From Cristatella mucedo (taxonomy: Eukaryota > Bryozoa > Phylactolaemata > Cristatellidae), in assembly GCA_009760855.2 (NCBI GenBank), contig WPIO01000200.1, forward strand, positions 1-64,000: a stretch of 64,000 nt of DNA, in the 5' to 3' direction. This document shows, piece by piece, positions 35,946 to 46,620 of this stretch (the first letter of the stretch is position 1; every line of letters begins with the position of its first letter). Under the pieces are notes generated by a model, which was not told the DNA's origin, did not search any database, and saw nothing but the letters and a program-made list of their open reading frames with translations. The position numbers and the translations under genes are program-made.

Positions 35946-36024
35946 TGAATCTGCCCACTCACAACTTTGCTCTCAAATACAGTATGTAAATATTTTGGTG
36001 TCTAGGTACAGCATGTACACATAA

Positions 36025-37490
36025 ATCGTGGCAGACCGGTTGAACTCATATATTGAAACTTCACACCTAGCTCGTAAGTTTGAGTCTGGTTTCAGAGCTA
36101 ATCACTCCACAGAGTAAGCATTGTTTCAGGGGTATAACGACCTTCTTAGGAATGCAGACTTAGGTAGTGTCTCACTGCTGTTTTTGCTCTATCTTTCGGC
36201 AGGTTTTGATACTATCGATCGCCAAGTCCTTCTCGAGCACCTCTCATCTCGCCTGGGCATCTCTGGCACTGCACTGCAATAGTTTAAGTCCTATCTCAGA
36301 GGGAGACTCCAGAGTTATGATGTGATCCGAAAAATATATCAGAGGAACCACTGAGGTATGGGGCACCTCAAAACTCTGTTTGGTTCGGTTCTTTTGACGG
36401 TTTGTTCTCTCCCTCTTGCTGGTGTGACTGCCAGGCACAATCCAGGCTTTTGCTTACATGCAGATGGCACTCAATTGTATCTTCTCTATGATTCCTACCA
36501 GCCCTCCGGCACGTCGAAACTTCTTAACTGCCTTGCTTCATGTATTGATGACATCTGCAGATGGACGGCAGCAAATTTTCATAAGTTGAATGCTAATAAA
36601 ATCAACTTACTAGTTATGGACGAACCAAATGTGATTCACCAATTGAAAAACCTGACGCTCAAAATCGACTGCCAGCACATCTCCTGTTAAAACTGCACGA
36701 AGTCTATGTGCTCCGTTCCAAGATGACATGATTAGACGATCACATCAGCTCCACTGTCAAATCTGCCTACTTTCAGCTGCATAGCACCGCTAAAATTCGG
36801 GCATGCTTAGACAGGGATACTACATCTAAATTGATCCATGCATTTGTGAATCCAATCTCGACGCCTGTAACTCACAGCTTGCTGGTCTACCGGCCTGTGC
36901 AATCAAGCGCTTACTGTTGGTGCATACCTCTGCAGCTAGGCTTCTGTTGTCTGTGTCGCAGTTGCCACAGCACACTGCTTCTCCCCGACCTACACTGGCG
37001 CCCAGTGATGCATCTCATCGACTGCAGGCTCTGTCACTCAGTTTTAGGTCCCTTCATTCTTTGGCCCCAGCCTACCTGTCAGGTCTTCTCTCCCACTGTC
37101 TAATCGTTTATCTACACCTAAATCTTTTAGAAACCATGCCTTTAGTTTGTGTGCTCCCAAAGCCTTGAACTCACTTCCGACTGGCATCATGACATCCATT
37201 GACTTGACATTTAAAAAGGAGCTAAAAATGCACCTATTTATCACAGCATTTAGTGGACCTACACGATTTTCCCTTTGTGAGCTTATGTGTGCTGTCATTA
37301 TGCATGCTGCCACTAACCGTATTTGCATGCTGACCCTGTGCCTGTCACCTCTAACCATGTCATGCTTGTCATTGAGCATGCTGCCTCTAACCATTCGATC
37401 ATGGTGCCTCATGCAGCATCATACAGCAAACGTAAAGTGAGCAGAAAGAGATTAGGTTCTCTGAGGGCAATATACTAGTGAACTATTAGT
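36025..37490 (+). mobile_element. LINE-A, decayed long copy
   Basis: Sense LINE-A from the ELNSYIETS region (gtggcagaccggttgaactc) through the reverse transcriptase (about 36380-36690) to the 3' UTR and terminus at 37430-37470. The catalytic box is lost (LHADGTQLYLLYD in place of YADDTQLYL). It has multiple stops, and the terminal hairpin is degraded. Confidence 0.85.
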
Positions 37491-37729
37491 ACTATTATGT
37501 ATTGACATATCTGAGATCTCAGATGGATCGCCAGTGCAAGATCACCTGTTCTATTTAAAGTTCTACCGTTATATGCCTGAGTCGTCAGATCATCTTCACT
37601 TGTTTGTGATTGTATAATAGTAAGTTCGAGGACATTTGATTACATAGAAAACCTTATTGAACCGATATCAGAGATGAACAGATTCGGTGTTGTACAAGCA
37701 GATCTGAATTCACGATGACATTTAACGTT

Positions 37730-38110
37730 TATCCAAGAAGTATTGGCCGAGTTGTGGAATTTGCAATGCACAAAGCTAGATTGTAAAGATCTCTGGCTCC
37801 CAATCAAGCATCGAATCGATTTCACTGTCCTTGATTTGTTTACAACTCATTCACTTGCTTTCACGAGCCTACTTGTTCTGACCTCGCTCATCCAGTGTGC
37901 CCTCAGACCTCCCACTTCTCTGCATCTAGTCAGCTTGAGCTCTATCTTAGAAGCTGTATCTCACAGTATTTGCTTTGTCCCTTTGAACTATCTTTTTTCT
38001 TAGGCGTGCTAAATTTTTGCATATAATCACTAACCAGTTGACATGCTTCCTTTCCAGCATATGTAAAGTACCTGGATGGAGATTTAGTTTTTTTAGGGTG
38101 CCACACTAAT
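37730..38110 (+). mobile_element. LINE-A, very decayed 3' part
   Basis: Sense remnants: ctggctcccaatcaagcatcgaatcgatttcactgtcc (the WLPIKHRIDF block) down to atgtaaagtacctggatggagatttagttt, the degenerate terminus. Confidence 0.6.
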
Positions 38111-38355
38111 GTTTCATGCTCATGTTATATCTTATTGGTAGTCTTCCTTTTTTGGAGTTGGCCTAGATTTCCCGAGTGTTTGGCATGACTTTGAGCTGAT
38201 ATAAGTTAATCTTGGAGTGAGTGCACGTTCCTTGGGCTTGTGTACCGTTTGTACAGTATTGCCATGCGTACTTATCGGAAGTATCATATGGGAGGCTGCT
38301 GCTTGGCTGTGTCTGAAGGAGCACGGGCATTCCCAGTAAATAAATAAATTAAAAA

Positions 38356-38445
38356 ATCCAAGCTGATTGAACAGCCTCTTTTTGTATAGCGACAGAAGAG
38401 CCTTTACGGCTATCACCACCGCTTGCAGTGGCGATAAAGTAGATA
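38356..38445 (-). mobile_element. SINE1, 5'-truncated
   Basis: Tail and body only (agctgattgaacagcctctttttgtatagcgacagaagagcctttacggc). The tRNA-like head is missing. Confidence 0.75.
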
Positions 38446-39120
38446 GCATTGTTGAACCCAAAGCGAATGAGGCTACCCATGTTTGCGAGATTCCAATTGT
38501 ACAATTCGTCGTCTCATTGTAAATACACTAGTAACTTCCTTTGACGGTATTATGGCTAGCACAAGCACTCTGTATAGTTGATGCTGCTGAGGTGGTTACC
38601 GTAGGTACACCGTGCTCTTGAGCCAACTTTCCTGCCAGTCATGCTTCTCTTCTCGTGTTGCCTATTAGATGCCGATCTCTGATTTCTCTGATCATTGGAG
38701 CTCCTGCATGTAACCAGGTTCGAAGCCAGGGTTTGTTTTACATAAGCAATACCCATGAGATTTGTATGTAGCGGAGCAAGATCCCACGAGTAGTGAAATA
38801 ATGATAGCGATTGATCATAGTGTTTATTCGACATGAAGTCTGCAGTTGGCCGTTGAATGAAAGTATGAGTATTATTTTGTCCTCGGTATGGTGGTTAGGG
38901 TGTAAGAATAAGGGGCCACCCATGTCCCCTACCCTGCTATATGTAGTTGCCCTGCCCCTGGCTCCACCACTGCATGTATTTTCCTTATCGGTGGTGTGGT
39001 CTCATTGGTAGTCATGCTTTGTGAGAGTCTCTCATCTAAAGACCACTTTTTTAAAGCCCTGCATACTGTGTGTAGGGTCGTGATGGCTCCGTGGAATCAT
39101 TCAGTCTGCCTACACCACTG
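38446..39120. other. Unassigned spacer
   Basis: Short frames. Nothing recognised. Confidence 0.35.
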
Positions 39121-39123
39121 TCA

Positions 39124-39465
39124 TCACATAGAAAGCACCAGTGCTTCAATGTACTCCAAACGGTACTCGATGTCTGGAAGGTGGTGGCAGTCGAACTCGA
39201 CCACATTGTCATTGATTTGGACAGGTAGCTGTTGCCTGGCAGCTGCTGTAGTTAGACCTGACCTTTTTTCCCTTGTGGTCACACTGCATGCTTTTATGGT
39301 GAGTCGAGTCCAGTGTACCATGCGTCGATCATTATTGAAGTCCTCAATCTTATGCATGTGCCTGGATGTGTCATTTTCGGTGCATAATGTTTTTTGTGTC
39401 GGTGCTGCCCCTTCCTCTGCTCCCCCACCGATGCTATGGCAGCCCCAGCTGAGCTGCTTGACAGA
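39124..39465 (-). CDS. Open frame, possible exon, unknown
   Basis: About 114 codons open on minus between stops. An internal ATG (about 39354) gives 77 residues: MHKIEDFNNDRRMVHWTRL, with a middle TTREKRSGLTTAAARQQ and an acidic end (DIEYRLEYIEALV). Composition looks protein-like. The plus strand is open here as well (38996-39469, Cys/Ser/Leu-rich, less protein-like). No family is recognised. Confidence 0.25.
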   Translation of the reverse strand, partial: SVKQLSWGCHSIGGGAEEGAAPTQKTLCTENDTSRHMHKIEDFNNDRRMVHWTRLTIKACSVTTREKRSGLTTAAARQQLPVQINDNVVEFDCHHLPDIEYRLEYIEALVLSM

Positions 39466-41327
39466 TTAGCAAATTTGCCCTTTCTATTTGTTCAGGTTTA
39501 TCTGTGGCATGAGCAAGAGCAATGACTAAGTGATCTGGTCCCCCCACAGCTTTGTTGGTAAGACCTGCTGGAGTGGTTTCATGTGGTTGTTTGCTGGCAT
39601 TAACTCGTGCTGCTTTACTAATTAGACAGTGTTGCTTGGAGGTTTGTGCAACATGGACATGTAATTCTTTTTTAAACTGTCTTATCCCTCTCGTTTGGCT
39701 TCCCTCCTCCTCGCTGATGCTGTTCTGTGTAGGGTAGCATTAGCCAGAGACCCGTCTTGTCTTAGGGCACTACTGTAATGGGCAAGCAGTACTACTGCGA
39801 ATTTTATGATAGCCGTCTGTGGAGAATCCTACCAATCGGTAGTAATCACCTGTGAGGCTCTAATTATCAGTTGATGAAGAACGAACCCACAATTCTGCCT
39901 TTTGTGACACTGCCACGATCCTTGCCGAGGAGTCCTTGAAACATGCTTGCCGTAAATTCCTCACGGCTGGTTTCTCCGACTATTGCAATGGCTGCAAGAG
40001 CTCGCACATGACGACGGTGAGAAAATGGAGCTGCAGGTGAAGAAGGTGCACGAGGACGCTGCAGCAGCTCAGAGCTCGGGGCGCCCCAAGGAGTTACACA
40101 CGCTTCGTTTACTGACTGGCTTTCGAAGTGGACTGCTGCCCACCAAGCTGACTCACAGGGTGTGACATCGAAAGGTGCGCCACTGCAGCAGTGGTGGCGT
40201 GGTGCTAGAGTAGACTCGAGGTTGATACTGCTGCAGCCAGATTGCTACCAGCTGCCCCATGCCAGGAAGCCATGCCGACCCTGCTGTATCTTTGATTCTA
40301 CCTTCAAGGGAGGCATTCATATCATCCATGCCAGAACAGTGGAGTTTAGCAGCTGTAGGCATCGGCATTCATGTTTATTTTGGGGTTATCGCAATGCTAA
40401 TTCGGCTTGATGTTTGCTGCTGTTTGTTGTGTGTACACATATATTTGTCTCCCTGAAACAGCATCTAGGTGGGTGTTGGCAAGGTGGTCCGAATGCTTAT
40501 CGAAGTGAGATTTGTTCGCCTCTTTTATCCTTTGTTTATTGCATGTGGCCTACTTCTGTGGGCATCGAATTGATCAGCATGTTCTATTTGAGGAATTAAT
40601 CAGTAGTTAGCTTGCTAGAAGATATGCCCCACTTAAGGCATGGTATTGTTCCTTGCTCTCTGTATCGCTCTCCTCTGGCTGTGTATTGATGTCGTATGCA
40701 CAGATTGTAATCACACCCTGGAGTTCATTAATGAGAGCTGAGCCTTGGCCTTGGTTTAGCTCGGTAAGCAGGTGCCAAGATCGAGAAAGTGGTTGTACGT
40801 TCGTTTGTTCAGCAGATCAACTAGCCCACATTTTTTACGTGGTCATTGTTGATTCTTGAAACATCCATCGGTTCCCAAGGAGAAAGTGTGAGGCTGGAAC
40901 CCAAGTCTGCTGCTCGGGAGATCTCTTCCAAACTATCATAGAAACATCAGCCAGAGTTCTGTAGGTAGGGATTTATGCCTCACATGGTCTGATGAGTCTC
41001 GTTAGGAATGTAACATTATTTGGCAATAAATGTTTTTCTGCTTCCAGAAATCGGCAATTGTTAGTCAAAGATTGCTTCCGGGGTTAATTTTTCATTTTCA
41101 CATTAGACTTCTACGATATACTTCATATCCCCAAGTTAAAAATTAATCGGCAACTAGTATTAGGGCAACGAGAGCATGGATGGTTCCTGATCGGCTGCTA
41201 AGTTGCAAGTTCTTCTCATCTTACAGCTGTGTTCTCAAGGCTGCATACTGAGCAGTAAATCTCAGGTAAAGCACATGTTTTCAGTAGTGTGGCAATCATT
41301 TGTGATTAATAATTTCGTCTTGTTTTA
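39466..41327. other. Unassigned, weak frames
   Basis: Weak frames include 39983-40165 plus (a coiled-coil-like ELQVKKVHEDAAAAQ segment with a donor-like site, acg|gtgaga, near 40017). No firm gene. AT-rich elsewhere. Confidence 0.25.
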
Positions 41328-41374
41328 TTCGATGCTATTGACAGTATGTGCTGCATACTGTCAATAGCATTGAA
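41328..41374. other. Near-perfect 21-bp hairpin
   Basis: Arms atgctattgacagtatg (41332-41348) and catactgtcaatagcat (41354-41370) pair perfectly around a 5-nt loop (tgctg). Pairing extends outward through G.U, C-G, T-A and T-A, for a 21-bp stem. No surrounding transposon is evident. Confidence 0.9.
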
Positions 41375-41407
41375 ACACCAAGCTAGCTATGACATCACAT
41401 GAGATAA

Positions 41408-41765
41408 ATGAGCCATTACTCGTATCTGGCCCAAGGAGCTCTGAAAGTAGCTGGCTTTGGGAGCATAAGGGGAGCAGAAGACGGAAATGTCAGCTGTGCT
41501 CCAGCCTCAAATGTACCGGGTGTACTGGCCGATGCACATGCTGATCTAGCTGATTTAAACCGAGTGATATCGGATGACGACCAAATGGATCTTCCGTGCA
41601 TGAGCAACAGGCCCATACGGGATTCTGAATGCGCTCAAATAATAAGTTCATTTGCTCTATACCGATACGATCTTCGTCGTCACCATACCCTGTAGATTGT
41701 ACTGATGATAACCGTTGAGTTGACTTTCTTTTTGAAGGTCTTGGAGCTTAATGAGCTTCGGCTAG
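41408..41765 (+). repeat. Local duplication, unit 1, with a 95-codon frame
   Basis: 41425-41765 is repeated at 41903-42427. The unit-1 frame starting at 41408 reads MSHYSYLAQGALKVAGFGSI and ends DLRRHHTL. In unit 2 the frame has stops. The shared sequence could be an exon or an unclassified repeat. Confidence 0.6.
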
Positions 41766-41902
41766 GAGCACAAGACCAAGTGTCAGTGCTTCAGCATCAA
41801 AAGCTCCGATAAGCAGCAAAGGTGCCAGCAGCCAGTCGATCTGCAGCTGCTTAGACAAAACGAAGTAAAAAGAAAAAGCAGATACTGCAATATCGGAGAG
41901 CC

Positions 41903-42427
41903 GATGAGCTCTGGAAGTAGCTGGCTATGAGACCATTACGGGAGCAGAAGACAGAACTGTCAGCTGTGCTTCAGCCTCCAATATACCGGATGTACTGGCC
42001 GATGCCCTGGCTGATCTACCTGATTTAAACCAAGGGATACATCGACCAAGTTCAACATCGACTTGACTTTCATTACCAGCGCATCTGCTTATTTTCCTAT
42101 TCAGAGCAAAGCCACCTGCATGGCTCCACGATGAAGCTTCATCACCTGTCAGTCGATGCTGTCTATGTTGGTCCTATTACAGGAAAAAGTAAAAGTGAAG
42201 GTAAGCTGATTCAACTCCCTCATTTATGCAGTAGCAGAAGACTACCTTATGGATCTGCTGCGCATGAACAACTGACCCATACAGGATTCTGAATGCATCT
42301 CAAATAATAGCTTCATGAGCTCTGCACCGATACGATCTTCGTCGTCACCATACCGTGTAGATTATACTGAAATGACCATGGATTTGACTTTCTTTTTGAA
42401 AGCCTTTTAGCTTAATGAGCTTCGGCT
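41903..42427 (+). repeat. Local duplication, unit 2, with a 200-bp insert
   Basis: Matches unit 1 at 41903-42040 and 42245-42427. The intervening 42060-42245 is absent from unit 1 and matches 45605-45790 instead (ttaccagcg-catctgcttattttcc, gatgaagcttcatc, tgttggtcctattaca). Confidence 0.7.
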
Positions 42428-42600
42428 GAGCCGTGATGGCACATTAGGTAAGGCGGTTGCTTTTCACCAACGAGGTCTTGGTTACGAATCCTGTGGTAGG
42501 CAATTCTTTATTGCCACTGCAAGCGGCGGTGATAGCCATAGAGGCTCTTTTGCAAATATAAGAGGCTATTAAATCAGCTAGTATGATTTTATTTTTTATC
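42424..42600 (+). mobile_element. SINE1 copy
   Basis: Head gccgtgatggcacattaggtaagg with A box, degraded B box (ggttacgaatcc), body and tail (gaggctattaaatcagctag). It starts where duplication unit 2 ends. Confidence 0.85.
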
Positions 42601-43159
42601 TGACTCAGCCAGTCCCACTTCTCTGTTAGAGTGTATCTCCTTATCAGTGTATCTATATATCGCCTTGGGCAGCATCGACACAGTGTGCGAATAAATTGTT
42701 CCTTTCTGGCATTTTGAAATGTCAAGAACGATATTTTTTAGTTCACATTGAAATATATGTAAATGTTGTATTTTTATTGTTCCCCGAATGCTTGCAATTG
42801 GTTCACTACGGAAAGCTCTCTAGCTTAACGTCTTCTTAGCCCTAGTGGAGTTATGGAAGAACCGCATGTGCATCTGTCCATTAATACTTTTGAATTTCTC
42901 TTATGAAAGCATCAGCCCAGCTTCCGATTCTCACTCAGATTTGGCCACCACGAACTGTGTTCCTGGGTCCATCTGAATTGGTCTGCACTGATAGCTCATG
43001 CCGGAGTTTACCGACTATCCTAAGTATTCCATGCCTGGCCAACCTCAGCCTGTTTGCATATGCACTCAGTCGCAAAAAAGTTTTGCAGTTTGGCTGCTGT
43101 CGTAAATTCTTTCGGGTAATCAGAGGGTTTTCCACGATTCCAGCCATATTAAAGTGCAA
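42601..43159. other. Unassigned spacer
   Basis: Overlapping frames of 74-95 codons on both strands at 42903-43190, none favoured. A minus ATG frame (43147 down to 42935) starts MAGIVENPLITRKNL. No support beyond being open. Confidence 0.25.
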
Positions 43160-43308
43160 TACATGGCGAGCTGGTTGGTCCTGCAGTTAAGGTGCTCGCC
43201 CCGACCAAGGTCAGGCTGAGGTCGCAGGCTCGAGCCCCGAGGCATATGTGAAGCGCCTGAATAGAGATTAAGTTCTCTTGGGGCACTATACAAATGAATA
43301 TATATTAA
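43160..43308 (+). mobile_element. SINE2, best copy
   Basis: tRNA-like head gcgagctggttggtcctgcagttaaggtgctcgcc, B box ggctcgagcccc, then catatgtgaagcgcctgaatagagattaagttctcttggggcactata, which is the LINE-A terminal hairpin, then an AT-rich end. Confidence 0.88.
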
Positions 43309-43547
43309 ATGAAGATGTAGATGGGAAATTATTCTTTGACAGCCCAAAAAGAAATTCTGTTTTGGGTTCAACATATGCTGTTAGTATGTATGCGTTTAGT
43401 TTGACTCGTCCCACCACGATTCTTTATTACCTCCGTTGCCTGTTCGGGCATAGAAGCCACAAGCTTCTGCATCGTCTGTTATGTTCATCATCGTTATGCT
43501 GCAGCGCATTTTAGTGAGCCTCAGTTTTACTCAAAATGTCAGCTCCT

Positions 43548-43640
43548 GGTTTACGCCGAACATCTTGCCTCACTGCCTGCCGATGTTGCTCCATAGTCGT
43601 TCTATGGGGTTCAAAACAGGCTGCGTCACTCTATCAGCAT
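43548..43640 (-). mobile_element. Tc1/mariner transposase fragment
   Basis: Minus-strand frame QPVLNPIERLWSNIGRQ, then a stop, with the next frame continuing RQAVRQDVRRKPG. The (P)DLNPIE.LW motif is the region of the third acidic residue in Tc1/mariner (IS630) transposases. Only about 30 residues are recognisable. Confidence 0.55.
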
Positions 43641-43794
43641 AAAACAATGATTTGTACAAAAAAAAAGTACTACGCCTAAGTTATTGTTGGTCGAGGAAGT
43701 TATATTTCAAAGCTCAAATACTCTCTGTTTAGGGTTGTTACATTTAGCAGCAAGATAACAAGCGTATGCTCAAACCTAGGCAAGTGAAGTACTC

Positions 43795-43852
43795 TTTTTT
43801 GACGAATCCACGGTGGTACTGATGCAGTGGCCTAGCCAGTCGCCTGGTTTGA
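43795..43852 (+). mobile_element. Tc1/mariner fragment with internal deletion
   Basis: Plus-strand frame EVLFFDESTVVLMQWPSQSP followed by GLN. The FxDES motif (second catalytic Asp region) and the WPSQSPxLN motif normally lie far apart in the protein but are nearly adjacent here. It is truncated by the tail of the antisense LINE-A at 43853. Confidence 0.5.
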
Positions 43853-44370
43853 ATAACAACAACAATACATTTGTATTGCGCCCTCGGAGAACTTAATTGC
43901 TTTCTAGGCTATTTATATTTGGTGCACAGGAAGCATGCTCGAACGGTTAGTGTCAGCATGCTCGATGACAACAAGCATAACAGAGATTAGAGATGACAAT
44001 CGTCGGAAGGGAGCTCCAGGCTTTAGAAGCACGTGAACGACGAATCACAGGGACCCACTAAATGCTGTCCTAAATAGGTGTGTTTTTAAGTTCTTTTGAA
44101 ATGTGATCAAGTCAGGGGATGTTCTGACACAAGTCGGAAGTGAGCTCCAGGCTTTAGAAGCTAAGACGAACCAAAGGCCTTAGGTCTCTAAAGGATTTGA
44201 GGTTCGTACGAGATGTAGGTAAACGGTTAGATTCTGAAAAGTGGTAGTATTATGCTTAGCCTGGTGGGGGCAAAGATCTTATAGGTAGTCTGGAGCCCAA
44301 GAATGAGGGGACCTTGGAAGTCGATGCACTGCTTGACTGGGAGCAAGTGCAGGTCTGCTAGAAGTGGTAT
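43853..44370 (-). mobile_element. LINE-A, 3' part (interrupted by SINE1)
   Basis: Antisense terminus (caacaacaatacatttgtattgcgccctcgg), 3' UTR, and C-terminal coding with an internal partial repetition (gtcggaagggagctccaggctttagaagc occurs twice, about 44003 and 44131). It continues at 44605. Confidence 0.82.
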
Positions 44371-44604
44371 GACGTGAGCCGTGATGTCTCACTAAGTAAG
44401 GTGGTTGCTTTTCACGACCTCGGCCCCGAGGTCATGGGTTCGGATTATGTGGTGGCGATCCGTTATTGCTGCTGCAAGCAGTGGTGATAGCCGTAAAAGC
44501 TCTTCTGTCGCTATAAGAAAGAGGCTGTTGAATCAGCTAGTCTTTTTTTTCTGTCACTATAAAAAAGAGGCTGTTCGAATCAGCTAGTCTTTTTGTATGA
44601 GGCA
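44371..44604 (+). mobile_element. SINE1 with duplicated tail, inside LINE-A
   Basis: Head gtgagccgtgatgtctcactaagtaagg, degraded B box (gggttcggatta), body, and then two tandem copies of the tail (ctgtcgctataagaaagaggctgttgaatcagctagtc and ctgtcactataaaaaagaggctgttcgaatcagctagtc). GTATGA flanks both sides (about 44368 and 44598), a probable TSD. Confidence 0.8.
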
Positions 44605-44880
44605 ACTGTGATGTTCGAGACAGTCAAGCCAAGCTGCAGAGTTTTTCACCCACTGTAACGCCTGATTGTACATGCCGGTAGGCCAGCAAGCAGTGCATTA
44701 CAGAAGTCGAGACGGGATGTCACAAATGCATGGAATAATGTCTGTGTAGTATCTCCATCTAAGCAAGCCCGAATTTTTGCAGTGTTATGTAGGTGAAAGT
44801 AGGCAGACTTGACTGAGGATGTTTGGCTTGCACTAGTAGCTGACCTTTTCAGTAAAACTCTGGGCCCGTGGAATGTGCTG
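44605..44880 (-). mobile_element. LINE-A, remainder upstream of SINE1
   Basis: Antisense coding continues (gccaagctgcagagtttttcacc, gtaggccagcaagcagtgcattacagaagtcgagacgggatg, gtaggtgaaagtaggcagac), equivalent to the DFCNALLAGLPA and SAYFHLHN regions (44646-44933 minus). Confidence 0.82.
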
Positions 44881-45576
44881 CAGGTTGTGGCCTTTATGCT
44901 TTGCCAGACAAGTTCTCTCTGTGTGCTATTCAATGGAGTATTCTTTCTAATCGCCCATACAGGAGAATGGCAGTGAAGAAATTAGATCCCGTTTGGGTCA
45001 TATTGCTCAAATGTTGCATACCTGCTAGTCTCTAGCAACACCACATTCAAGCAACCAAATTGTATAGCTATTTAGTCATTTTGTACAGTTTAAATAAGCA
45101 ATGCACTTAATATAAGTGAGGTGTGTTTCGTTTCAGCAGAGATGACATGGTTTTCTAGAATCACTCGCCATGCTAGCATATTTGGCTGTGCTAGACCAAT
45201 TTGCTAACAAGGGTGATTATTTCGTGGGTAAATTTATGTTTCTTATTTTGATAGTTGGGGGCCAGCTGCTATGGATAGGTATAGGTGTTCCATGTCTGAC
45301 TTGTGAGAGTAACACTCTCTGCTGCCTTGCCGTGGATTTCTCCTGCTTGTACCCTTGGTAAATAGGCCAGCAAAATCACGATGGCTACCACTTATCGGGT
45401 TGACATGTGAATTTCAGGGTTCTAGGAAGTATTCAGCCACTTTAGAGCTATCGGAATTAATTTAGCTCTCGGTGGAATTGGAGAAACTTTAAAAGAGCTT
45501 CGGCAATGATGTGATTTGCATGGTAAGCAAAGTGTGGTATGCAAATTGCATGTTCAATTTTGTTATTTATTTTCAG
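44881..45576. other. Unassigned spacer
   Basis: Short frames. Nothing recognised. Confidence 0.35.
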
Positions 45577-45755
45577 CTGTCATATCACCGTTTGACCCGG
45601 ACTCTTGAGGCATGCAGGCTGCATTACCAGCGTTACATCTGCTTATTTTCCTATTCAGAGCAATGCCACCGGATTTGGCTCCGCGATGAAGCTTCATCGC
45701 CCGTCAGTCTATGCTGTCGATGTTGGTCCTATTACATGAAGAAGTAAAAATGAAG
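45577..45755 (+). CDS. Exon-like module, related copy at 42060-42245
   Basis: Bounded by an acceptor (ttatttattttcag to 45576) and the consensus donor GAAG|GTAAGC (45756). One frame stays open almost to the end (LHYQRYICLFSYSEQCHRIW) but meets a stop just before the donor. The other copy keeps the donor. It could be a duplicated exon of a lost gene, or an exon-trap-like part of an unclassified repeat. Confidence 0.3.
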
Positions 45756-45777
45756 GTAAGCTGTTCAACTGCCTTAT

Positions 45778-45915
45778 TTATATAGCAGCAGAAGAGAGCT
45801 ATGGTGGCTTTGACTCCTGCATGTAGTTGGCGATAAAGAATTGCCCGCAGCAGCAATCAAACCCACAGATGCATGAAGTGTGAGCACCTAACCTCTGGTC
45901 TAAGACACTGGAGCT
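45778..45915 (-). mobile_element. SINE1, decayed copy
   Basis: Reverse: agcagcagaagagagctatggtggc, ggcgataaagaattgcccgcagcagc, aatcaaaccca (B-box remnant), and a decayed head. Confidence 0.6.
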
Positions 45916-46023
45916 GGGTATATCCATTCGTAATAGGCCGAGTGGTGCGTCGATAGCTTATTGATGTGAGCACAACTCTTGCTTTGCACATTGGCATCGA
46001 ATGCATGACAATACATGCTGACA

Positions 46024-46129
46024 ATAGTAATAATAATAATACATTTGTGATAGCACCCTCAGAGAACAGTCTCTTTCTAGGCACTTTACATTTGCTGTAA
46101 AGGAAGCAAGATCGAATGGTTAGTGGTAG
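46024..46129 (-). mobile_element. LINE-A 3' tail, split by solo LTR (part 1)
   Basis: (TAATAA)n, gatagcaccctcagagaac, hairpin, then tcgaatggttagtggtag, where the 330-bp insertion begins. Confidence 0.85.
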
Positions 46130-46459
46130 TGTAGAGGCTCGGGCCCACGATGGCAGCACCACTATGAACGAGTTGTGGTGTTGACGATGACGGCTGTATT
46201 GTATCATATGCAGGCAACACAAGCAAGCAGGCGTACTCACAGATGAAGTGGTAGTTGCCGTCGCGTAAGCAGACCAGTAGATAAATCAGAAAGAGAAAAG
46301 GGGGAGAGAGGATGGATAGCGTGCGTACAGGCCGATGCTCAGGCAGAAAGTGAATCGTGCAGCAAGGACACGCCACGTGCCGGCTTGGAGCGAACCCGTC
46401 GGGCGGGGAAACGTCGGCTGTGGAGTCGGAACCACGTTAACGGCGATGACATGCCCACA
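46130..46459. mobile_element. 330-bp TGT...ACA solo LTR-like insertion
   Basis: Begins TGTAGAGG and ends GCCCACA, and is flanked by GTAG at 46126-46129 and 46460-46463. Removing it with one GTAG restores the LINE-A 3' UTR exactly (ggttagtggtag|catgctcaatgg, as in other copies). TG/CA ends and a short TSD are the marks of an LTR retrotransposon. No internal region is present, so it reads as a solo LTR. Its parent family was not found in the window. Confidence 0.75.
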
Positions 46460-46463
46460 GTAG

Positions 46464-46620
46464 CATGCTCAATGGCAACAATTGAACCATGGTTAGAGGT
46501 GACATGCACGGGGCCAGCGTGCAAATATGGTTAGTGGCAGCATGCACAGTGTCAGCACGCGTTAGCACACAAACGACGAATCACACGGACTCACTCGATG
46601 CATTTGAAGTCATTATAAAT
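46464..46620 (-). mobile_element. LINE-A 3' UTR, part 2
   Basis: Continues catgctcaatggcaacaattg, gacatgcacggggccagcgtgc, gacgaatcacacggactcactcgatgc, then is truncated. Confidence 0.8.
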
